Notes under the pieces: generated by a model
Database searches by the model: none
What the model was told of the DNA's origin: nothing
What the model saw: only the letters and a program-made list of their open reading frames with translations
Translations under genes and position numbers: made by a program
Origin: Pseudomonadota bacterium
GTDB taxonomy: Bacteria > Pseudomonadota > Alphaproteobacteria > Sphingomonadales > Sphingomonadaceae
Assembly (NCBI GenBank): GCA_023386135.1
Contig: JAEWKG010000324.1
Span: 1-12,672 of the forward strand
Direction of reading: 5' to 3'
Length of the DNA stretch: 12,672 nt
Part shown: in pieces, positions 7,816 to 12,672 of the stretch
Layout of the letters: each line of letters opens with the position of its first letter
How positions within the stretch are numbered: the stretch's first letter is position 1

Positions 7816-7827
7816 CGACAAAAATCT
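7816..7827. promoter_or_regulatory. Operator-like site O4 (CGACAAAAATCT)
   Basis: It matches ten of twelve bases of CGATAAAAATCG. It lies in the 248-base MFS2/aminotransferase divergent region, about 63 bases upstream of the MFS2 start. It shares the string GACAAAAATC exactly with site O3 (5231-5240). I saw no clear promoter boxes for MFS2 around it. Confidence 0.35.
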
Positions 7828-7942
7828 GCTGTGTTCGGATGGGTCGTGGGCGTGGCCGGGCAGGGGCATGGTACTCCGTCACACTTGATACCGTCGCAGT
7901 TGACACGAAGGCAGTCGTCGGCCCGACGGCAATCGAACGCGC

Positions 7943-7971
7943 TTGACCCTGGCCGCATCTGTTGAGATACC
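7943..7971 (+). promoter_or_regulatory. Probable promoter of the aminotransferase operon
   Basis: TTGACC (7943-7948), 17 bases, then GATACC (7966-7971). It has the same architecture as the receptor promoter (TTGACG, 17 bases, GATACT). Transcription would begin near 7978, only about 24 bases before the chosen GTG start, which argues against the ATG at 7987 being used. Operator-like site O5 begins immediately after the -10 box. Confidence 0.5.
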
Positions 7972-7983
7972 GGATAAGTATCG
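7972..7983. promoter_or_regulatory. Operator-like site O5 (GGATAAGTATCG)
   Basis: Its last eleven bases, GATAAGTATCG, are exactly repeated, inverted, at 177-187 in the receptor promoter. The arms GATAC (7966-7970) and GTATC (7978-7982) also form an inverted repeat spanning the -10 box. It covers the expected transcription start, where a bound repressor would block RNA polymerase. Confidence 0.5.
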
Positions 7984-7988
7984 ACGAT

Positions 7989-7995
7989 GGAGGAG
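7989..7995 (+). promoter_or_regulatory. Ribosome binding site of the aminotransferase
   Basis: GGAGGAG lies six bases before GTG 8002 and fifteen before ATG 8011. It overlaps the ATG at 7987, so that codon cannot use it. This is why GTG 8002 was preferred. Confidence 0.6.
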
Positions 7996-8001
7996 CCGGT
8001 G

Positions 8002-9276
8002 GTGCGCGACATGAGCAACGACGCCGAGCTGCGTGAGCGCGCCATGCGCGTCATACCCAATGGTATGTATGGCCACGAGTCGGTCCGTCTCCTTCCGCCC
8101 GAGTATCCGCAGTTCCTGCAAAGCGGCGAGGGTGCTCGTGTCGTCGATGTCGATGGCCACGAATACATCGATCTCATCTGTGCCTACGGACCGAACCTGT
8201 TCGGATACCGTCACCGGGCGATCGAGGCCGCCGCGCATGCCCAGCGCCAGCTCGGGGATACCCTCACCGGTCCCGGACCGGTGATGGTCGAACTGGCCGA
8301 GGCGATGGTCGCGCAGATCACCCACGCCGATTGGGCGATGTTCTGCAAGAACGGCACCGACGCGACATCCATGGCGATGGTCACCGCGCGGGCGCACAAG
8401 GGGAAGCGCAAGATCCTGTGCGCCGCCGGCACCTATCACGGCGCCGCCCCATGGTGCACGCCCCTGCCGGCGGGCATCCTGCCCGAAGACCGCGCGCACA
8501 TCGTCTACTTCCAGTACGACGACCTGCAGAGCCTGACCGATGCGTTCAAGGCCAACGAAGGCGACATTGCCGGCGTTTTCGCGACGCCCTTCCGGCATGA
8601 GGTCTTCTACGATCAGGTCGAACCCAGCCGCGAATACGCCGAGGGCGCGCGGCGCCTGTGCGATGAGGCCGATGCCCTCCTCATCGTCGACGATGTGCGC
8701 GCAGGGTTCCGGCTGGCTCGCGACTGCAGTTGGTCGACGCTTGGCGTGCAGCCCGACCTCAGTTGCTGGGGCAAATGCATCGCGAACGGCTATCCGATCT
8801 CGGCCTTGCTCGGGTCGGACCGGGCGCGCGCCGCGGCGGCCCAGATCTTCGTGACCGGGTCCTTCTGGTTTTCCGCGGTGCCGATGGCCGCGGGCGTCGA
8901 GACGATGCGCCAGATCCGCGAAACCGGCTATCTCGAGCGGATCAACGCCTCCGGCGCGCAGTTGCGGAAAGGGCTCGCCCGGCAGGCCGAGGCGCACGGC
9001 TTTTCCATCCGCCAGACCGGTCCCGTGGTGATGCCGCAGGTGCTGTTCGACGAGGATCCCTCGTTCAAGGTCGGCTATGGCTGGGCCGCCGAATGCATGA
9101 AGCGGGGCGTCTACGTCCATCCGTACCATAACATGTTCATGTGCGACGCGCACGCCGCGAGCGAAATCGATGCCGTGCTGGCCGCGACCGACGATGCCTT
9201 TGCAGCGCTGAAGCGCAATATCGGCTCGCTCCAGGTTCATCCCGTTTTGGCCGCGCGCTTCGGCTTCGGCGACTGA
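8002..9276 (+). CDS. PLP-dependent class III aminotransferase, FumI-like
   Basis: About 424 residues, normal for class III (ornithine/GSA-type) aminotransferases. Visible parts are NGMYGHESVRLLPPEYP at about 20-36, the phosphate-binding KNGTDATS (116-123), TYHGAAPW (144-151), the cofactor-binding aspartate in LIVDDVRAGFR (227-237), and the Schiff-base lysine in WGKCIANGYP at about residue 258. It would move an amino group from its substrate to an oxo acid, leaving a ketone or aldehyde. From memory it closely resembles FumI, which deaminates hydrolysed fumonisin B1 using pyruvate, including the rare segments MYGHES, HADWAMFCKNG, FATPFRHEVF and GSFWFSAVPMAA. It is therefore more likely catabolic than a haem-pathway aminomutase. 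It is first gene of a three-gene operon with its own promoter. GTG 8002 was chosen from its ribosome site; ATG 7987 and ATG 8011 are alternatives. The family is firm; the substrate is inferred. Confidence 0.93.
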   Translation: MRDMSNDAELRERAMRVIPNGMYGHESVRLLPPEYPQFLQSGEGARVVDVDGHEYIDLICAYGPNLFGYRHRAIEAAAHAQRQLGDTLTGPGPVMVELAEAMVAQITHADWAMFCKNGTDATSMAMVTARAHKGKRKILCAAGTYHGAAPWCTPLPAGILPEDRAHIVYFQYDDLQSLTDAFKANEGDIAGVFATPFRHEVFYDQVEPSREYAEGARRLCDEADALLIVDDVRAGFRLARDCSWSTLGVQPDLSCWGKCIANGYPISALLGSDRARAAAAQIFVTGSFWFSAVPMAAGVETMRQIRETGYLERINASGAQLRKGLARQAEAHGFSIRQTGPVVMPQVLFDEDPSFKVGYGWAAECMKRGVYVHPYHNMFMCDAHAASEIDAVLAATDDAFAALKRNIGSLQVHPVLAARFGFGD

Positions 9277-9321
9277 ACCTTCGAACACTTCGCAGTTCAA
9301 CCGGATATCAGGGCCCCACCC

Positions 9322-10203
9322 ATGGCACAGCTTCAACGGCTCCCGCGAGACGCAGGCATCGAGGAGATGCTGGAGGCGTTGAAGCGCGATGGCGGCGTCA
9401 TCGTCGAAGAGGTGCTCGAACGCAGCGAGGTCGAGGCGATCAATCGCGATCTCGACCGGGAAATAGGCGCGCTTCCCGAAGGGAACTGGGCGCGCGACGC
9501 CGAAACCTGGATCGCCGACTTCCAAGGGTACCGCACGAAGCGCCTGCAGCACTGCGTGAGCAAGAGCGCCACCTATCGCGAGGCGTTCGTCGGGAGCGCG
9601 CAGATCGCCGAGCTGCTCTCAGCGGTGCTGACGGGCGGGCCGGGGAGCCACTCGCTTTTTGCCAGCCAGGCCATCGAGATCTGGCCGGGCGAGAAGGCGC
9701 AGGTCCTCCATCGCGATGCCCAGACCCTCCACGGCCGCGTGGGGACGTTCCATGCCGACGCCCCGGAACTGCTCGTCAACAGCATCCTGGCGCTCAACGA
9801 CATAACCGAGGACATGGGCGCCACGCGCGTGATTCCCGGCAGCCATGCGGTGGCGGATTTCGAGCGCGAAGGTGATCCTGCCGAGACGGTCGGGGCGGCG
9901 ATGAACGCCGGCGATGTGCTCTTCCTGACAGGCCGGCTCTATCATGGCGGAGGCGCCAACGTGACGCGCGATCGACCGCGCCGGGTCATTTCCACCACCT
10001 GGACCGCAGGCTTCTTCAAATCCGAGGAGGCGTGGCATCACGCGGTCCCGCTGGAAGAGGCGCGCGACTATCCCGAGATCGTCCAGCGCTACCTGGGGCT
10101 CTTTTCACCCTCGTTCCATGACGAGAGGCCGGGCTTCCTCTGGCGCGTGGATTCCGTTCCGCTGGAGGAACACCTGGGGCTCGTGTCCGAAAACGCCGCC
10201 TGA
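9322..10203 (+). CDS. Phytanoyl-CoA dioxygenase (PhyH)-like Fe(II)/2-oxoglutarate oxygenase
   Basis: A 293-residue predicted cytosolic non-haem iron oxygenase that would hydroxylate or otherwise oxidise a substrate carbon, with 2-oxoglutarate turned to succinate. The iron ligands are visible as His130 and Asp132 in VLHRDAQ and the distal His208 in RLYHGGG. The arginine cluster in VTRDRPRRVI (216-221) suits 2-oxoglutarate binding. MGATRVIPGSH (165-175) and MNAGDVLFLTG (194-204) are typical of the PhyH fold. All catalytic residues are present, so it should be active. ATG 9322 is preceded by AGGG at eight bases, a modest site. It starts 45 bases after the aminotransferase stop, so the two should be co-transcribed and act in one pathway. 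Whether it acts before or after deamination is unknown. I recall no PhyH gene in the fumonisin cluster, so this is a likely difference in substrate or chemistry. Confidence 0.9.
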   Translation: MAQLQRLPRDAGIEEMLEALKRDGGVIVEEVLERSEVEAINRDLDREIGALPEGNWARDAETWIADFQGYRTKRLQHCVSKSATYREAFVGSAQIAELLSAVLTGGPGSHSLFASQAIEIWPGEKAQVLHRDAQTLHGRVGTFHADAPELLVNSILALNDITEDMGATRVIPGSHAVADFEREGDPAETVGAAMNAGDVLFLTGRLYHGGGANVTRDRPRRVISTTWTAGFFKSEEAWHHAVPLEEARDYPEIVQRYLGLFSPSFHDERPGFLWRVDSVPLEEHLGLVSENAA

Positions 10204-10233
10204 ACTCCAACTCCGTCCCGGGGAGAGTGCCGC

Positions 10234-10896
10234 ATGGCCTATGATACCTGTATCGTCATCGCGCTGCTGGCGCTGGCCTTCACCGGCGTGGTGTATGGCA
10301 CCCTGTTCCTGCGCCGGGGCAATCCGCTCTTGGGCTACGAATGGTACATCCTCGCTTTCTCGGCATCGAACGCGGCGCTCTATTTCGTCAACGGCAACAC
10401 GGTTCACCTCAACATCGCGCTGTTCTGCGACGCCTTTTCAAGGGTGGTGGGGATTCCGGTCATCGGCACCCTCGGGTTCATGCAGCTGACGCATAGACTG
10501 GAGCTTTCGAAGGGGCTGAAGATCGGCGTGTTCGTCCTAGGGGCCGTCGTGGCCGGCCTGCTTCTCGCGTCGCCCACCCTTTATGCATTTCTGCCAGCGG
10601 GGAGCGTGCTCATCGGCCTGATCTTCACATGGATCATGATCCACATGGCGGTCCGGCTGCTGCGGGCCGGTAATATCCTCCATGCGGGATTGATGGCGCT
10701 CACGACCGCGGCCTTCTTCGTGGTGTCCCTGACCGATGGTCTGTTCCCGCTCGCCAATCCCGGCAAGATCGTGTTCCTCGATTTCTGGTTCTACTCCGAT
10801 GTCATTTGGGCGCTCGGCTTCGCCGAGATGTACTATGCCTATCGCGCCCTCGAACGGGCGAGCGAGCAGCGAACCGGCGGCCTTGCTGTCGCGTGA
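10234..10896 (+). CDS. Unrecognised integral membrane protein, about seven helices
   Basis: 220 residues that I cannot place in a family. Hydrophobic stretches at about 5-26, 35-55, 68-85, 96-117, 119-142, 150-170 and 182-204 suggest seven membrane helices with a short polar C-terminus. Features include LRRGNPLLGYEWY (26-38), an asparagine-rich SASNAALYFVNGN near 43-55, and the aromatic FLDFWFYSDVIWALGFAEMYYAY at about 181-203. No signal peptide is separable from the first helix, and no heme-binding CXXCH or transporter signature was seen. The start is well supported by GGGGAGAG (about 10219-10226). The gene begins 30 bases after the PhyH gene and is the last of the operon. A role as transporter subunit, membrane-bound enzyme partner or sensor is possible; none can be shown from sequence. 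Confidence 0.8.
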   Translation: MAYDTCIVIALLALAFTGVVYGTLFLRRGNPLLGYEWYILAFSASNAALYFVNGNTVHLNIALFCDAFSRVVGIPVIGTLGFMQLTHRLELSKGLKIGVFVLGAVVAGLLLASPTLYAFLPAGSVLIGLIFTWIMIHMAVRLLRAGNILHAGLMALTTAAFFVVSLTDGLFPLANPGKIVFLDFWFYSDVIWALGFAEMYYAYRALERASEQRTGGLAVA

Positions 10897-10916
10897 CCGC
10901 GGGCGGAGCCCTGCGT

Positions 10917-11375
10917 CTAATGGCGGGGCAGGCCGATCAGCTTGATGACAGCGGAAAAGGCCAGCACGTCGGTCTCGTCGGCGGCGACGACGCCGCGCAC
11001 GAACAGCAGCTTTCGTCCGCGCTTGAGTACGTCGCCCCGGGCGACCAGCAGCGACCCGGCCGGGGCCCCTGCGAGGAAGTCGCTGGTCATCGAGACGGTG
11101 ATCGCGTCTTGGCCCGCAATGTCGTCCTGCGCGATCATGAACAGCGCGAAGTCGGCGAACGTCATCAACATGCCGCCGTGGGCGATCCCGCCGCTGCGCA
11201 GGTTCATCGCCTTCATCCGGCATCCGGCGACGAACGCGTCGCCGGCTTCGCGGCGCGCGTAGAACGGTCCCACCGCCTCCTCGAACGGCTCATCGCCGAT
11301 CCATCTGGACCAGCCGGCCCAGGGACCCTCGGTGAGGGGCTCGCTCAGCCCATGTTGCGAGGTGACGCCGCTCAT
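10917..11375 (-). CDS. Hotdog-fold thioesterase (PaaI/4HBT family)
   Basis: 152 residues, the usual size for a PaaI-type acyl-CoA thioesterase, which hydrolyses CoA thioesters in the cytosol. The active-site region MNLRSGGIAHGGMLMTFADFALF (about 57-79) has the conserved asparagine (N58), HGG (66-68) and aspartate (D75). The later VSMTSDFLAGAPAGSLL and RGRKLLFVRG strands fit the hotdog sheet. Its ATG overlaps the stop codon of the upstream oxidoreductase gene as ATGA (11372-11375), so the pair is translationally coupled. It ends 20 bases from the convergent membrane-protein gene, with no clear terminator between. A link to acyl-CoA steps of breakdown of the carbon skeleton is inferred. Confidence 0.9.
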   Translation of the reverse strand: MSGVTSQHGLSEPLTEGPWAGWSRWIGDEPFEEAVGPFYARREAGDAFVAGCRMKAMNLRSGGIAHGGMLMTFADFALFMIAQDDIAGQDAITVSMTSDFLAGAPAGSLLVARGDVLKRGRKLLFVRGVVAADETDVLAFSAVIKLIGLPRH

Positions 11376-12394
11376 TCCTGCTCGCTTTCATGGCAGTCGA
11401 TTTGGCGCGTTGTCACTGAGACCCCCGCGCCACGAACCTGTTCCATGAAGAAGGCCGATTCGATGGCGTTCTCCGCCGAGTACAATCCCGGCGCCGGGGA
11501 CGCTCCGGAAACTCCGGCCAGCCGCTCGGCGATTATGGCAACCACGATCGGCGTGATTGCATAAGGCTCGCGATAGGCGATGATCGTCTGCTCGAGTGCG
11601 AGGGGAGCGCCGTTCGCGTCGCCGCCTTCCATCCTGATGATCACCTCGTCCGCGGCTGGCCCGCCCGATGCGCTGCTGGCCGATTGGTCGAACGCCTGGT
11701 GCACCCTGACGTTGGGAGCGCCGGTAATCTGGCCGACGCTCCACACGTCGCACGAGACCGCCCCGTCACTCTCCAGCACCGTGCCGTCGGAACGCCTAAA
11801 GGATCCGCGCGCCTGATCGGGCATGATCCAGTTGTACGCGCTGTTCTCGCGCACCAGCGTCGCCGGGCACATCGTGATGCGCTGGAAATCGGCGATCGTC
11901 GCCTCACCGGGTGGGGTCTCGCTCCGATCGATCACCACCGCCACATCAACCTTGTCGATCGATGCGAAGCGCTTGCCGAACTCGGCAGCCGCGAGTGGAA
12001 CGAGGCCGGCAAACCAGAGGCTCCCCAGCACGATCGGCGCACCCCTGGCCCCGATGAGGCCATGGGTCATGTCGAGGCCGATTTCGAACGCCCCGCTCGA
12101 CAGCGAGTAATAAGGGATCGCGTGCCTGCCGGCGTACTCGAGCGAGTTGCCCGTGTGATCCTTTGCGAACAGGATCATCGCAGAAAAGTCAGCACTTGCG
12201 ACGCCCAACTCAGAAGCGGTGAAGTCGACCACGGCGACGCTGGCATTGCCCAGCTCTTCAGCCAGGCTCTGTCCCTGCTCGGGTGTCCTGCCGGCGAGCA
12301 CCAGGGGAAGCTCTGGGTTGCGCTCCCGCAGCAGGCGCGCGGTCGGAGCGCCCGTGATCCCGTACCCGCCGATCAGCAGCATTGGTTTGGTCAT
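11372..12394 (-). CDS. Saccharopine dehydrogenase-like NAD(P)-binding oxidoreductase
   Basis: 340 residues with an N-terminal Rossmann nucleotide-binding motif, LLIGGYGITGAPTARLL (about 6-22, glycines 9, 10, 12 and 15), then LPLVLAGRTPEQGQSLAEEL, the usual continuation in saccharopine-dehydrogenase-like proteins, where AGR follows the second strand. The C-terminal half (about 130-330) is less recognisable and presumably binds substrate. True saccharopine dehydrogenases make or cut secondary amines; many relatives are enoyl or carbonyl reductases, so the reaction is not assigned. A role with the deaminated product is possible. ATG 12394 is the first in-frame start; its ribosome site is weak (only AGAG nearby). 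It overlaps the thioesterase gene by four bases. Operator-like site O6 lies about 40 bases upstream. Confidence 0.82.
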   Translation of the reverse strand: MTKPMLLIGGYGITGAPTARLLRERNPELPLVLAGRTPEQGQSLAEELGNASVAVVDFTASELGVASADFSAMILFAKDHTGNSLEYAGRHAIPYYSLSSGAFEIGLDMTHGLIGARGAPIVLGSLWFAGLVPLAAAEFGKRFASIDKVDVAVVIDRSETPPGEATIADFQRITMCPATLVRENSAYNWIMPDQARGSFRRSDGTVLESDGAVSCDVWSVGQITGAPNVRVHQAFDQSASSASGGPAADEVIIRMEGGDANGAPLALEQTIIAYREPYAITPIVVAIIAERLAGVSGASPAPGLYSAENAIESAFFMEQVRGAGVSVTTRQIDCHESEQE

Positions 12395-12433
12395 CAGACA
12401 CTCTAGCAGTTGACAGTTTCGACGCGTGCTTGA

Positions 12434-12445
12434 CGATTTTTATCG
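12434..12445. promoter_or_regulatory. Operator-like site O6 (CGATTTTTATCG)
   Basis: On the minus strand it reads CGATAAAAATCG, matching ten of twelve bases of the receptor site O1 and ten of twelve of O2, O3 and O4. It sits between the divergent oxidoreductase gene and the truncated right-edge gene, so it could serve either. TTGACA (12410-12415) and TTGACG (12430-12435) lie nearby on the plus strand, but neither has a good -10 partner. Confidence 0.4.
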
Positions 12446-12484
12446 AATATAGCAAGCCGTGGTCGGATGCGGGGTCCCGAAGCC

Positions 12485-12498
12485 GCCCGCATGCGGGC
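12485..12498. repeat. Perfect 14-base palindrome ahead of the right-edge gene
   Basis: GCCCGCATGCGGGC is its own complement. It ends two bases before GGGAG (12500-12504), the ribosome site of the right-edge gene. It could bind a dimeric protein or fold beside the ribosome site; a CG-rich palindrome of this size may also be chance. Confidence 0.5.
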
Positions 12499-12514
12499 TG
12501 GGAGAATGGCGGCG

Positions 12515-12672
12515 ATGAGCAACTGGGACGAGTTGAGGAAACTGGACCGCAAGGGCCCGTTCGAAATGGGGCTTTCGGACGTTTACCCGTTTGTCCGGGC
12601 GAACAGTGAGGCCGGGGTCGCTGTTGGCTATTCGGTTCTGAAGCAGGGCTCGATGACCCTGGAGGCTGCGCA
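12515..12672 (+). CDS. Truncated gene at the right edge, function unknown
   Basis: 52 complete codons are visible, starting MSNWDELRKLDRKGPFEMG and continuing with SDVYPFVRANSEAG and GYSVLKQGSMTLEAA before the window ends. I do not recognise a family in this short stretch. ATG 12515 was preferred because GGGAG (12500-12504) lies ten bases upstream; the in-frame ATG at 12506 is only one base from that site. No signal peptide or membrane helix is visible. It is divergent from the oxidoreductase gene and may share site O6. Confidence 0.6.
   Translation, partial: MSNWDELRKLDRKGPFEMGLSDVYPFVRANSEAGVAVGYSVLKQGSMTLEAA

Noticed and set aside
6773..7888. 371-codon plus-strand open frame opposite MFS2
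   Set aside because: It is highly charged and low in complexity; the opposite strand encodes a convincing MFS protein.
8002..9276. Aminotransferase as glutamate-1-semialdehyde aminomutase (HemL)
   Set aside because: Alphaproteobacteria normally make aminolevulinate by the HemA (Shemin) route, and the gene context is transport and catabolism. The sequence recalls FumI more than HemL.
9270..9297. Inverted TGAAC/GTTCA between aminotransferase and oxygenase genes as a terminator
   Set aside because: The arms are only five bases with a long loop and no T-run, and the genes look co-transcribed.
7879..9552. 557-codon minus-strand open frame across the aminotransferase
   Set aside because: It is antisense to a gene with clear PLP-enzyme motifs, is rich in Arg, Gly, Ala and His, and has no domain. 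Long antisense frames are common in GC-rich DNA.

Overview
The window is GC-rich and densely coded. It suggests an alphaproteobacterium of the Sphingomonadales (Sphingomonas, Novosphingobium or Sphingopyxis type). This rests on a long TonB-dependent receptor with an AQAQ-type signal peptide and an EIVVTA TonB box, a TPR-sulfotransferase beside it, and scattered two- to three-gene units with weak Shine-Dalgarno sites and several GTG/TTG starts. The genus is inferred, not proven. No rRNA, tRNA, CRISPR array, transposase or insertion sequence was seen.

Layout, left to right. A promoter region (1-284) drives a TonB-dependent receptor (285-2801, +) that ends in a strong hairpin terminator. Facing it on the minus strand are a TPR-sulfotransferase (2862-4244) and, upstream of that, a TetR-type regulator (4297-5034). 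A 274-base divergent region separates the regulator from a first MFS transporter (5309-6457, +). A second, monocarboxylate-transporter-like MFS protein (6458-7753, -) meets the first stop-to-stop. A second divergent region (7754-8001) leads into a plus-strand operon: a PLP-dependent class III aminotransferase (8002-9276), a phytanoyl-CoA-dioxygenase-like Fe(II)/2-oxoglutarate oxygenase (9322-10203) and an unrecognised protein with about seven membrane helices (10234-10896). A minus-strand pair follows, a saccharopine-dehydrogenase-like oxidoreductase (12394-11372) overlapping a hotdog thioesterase (11375-10917). The 5' end of an unrecognised gene (12515 onward, +) is cut by the window edge.

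The most informative gene is the aminotransferase. From memory it resembles, over most of its length, FumI, the hydrolysed-fumonisin aminotransferase of the Sphingopyxis fumonisin catabolic cluster, which also has a TonB receptor and MFS permeases. This window has the same kinds of part (outer-membrane receptor, regulator, two inner-membrane transporters, deaminating aminotransferase) but no FumD-like carboxylesterase. It adds a 2-oxoglutarate oxygenase, a seven-helix membrane protein, a thioesterase and a Rossmann oxidoreductase. The working model is an uptake and degradation island for an amine, perhaps a long-chain amino alcohol related to sphingoid bases. The substrate is inference.

A 12-base AT-rich motif close to CGATAA-NN-ATCG recurs in all four upstream regions serving these units: TonB receptor, TetR/MFS1, MFS2/aminotransferase (two copies) and the oxidoreductase. 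At the receptor it overlaps the predicted -10 box and at the aminotransferase it abuts it. This is the signature of one local regulon, most simply controlled by the TetR-type protein.
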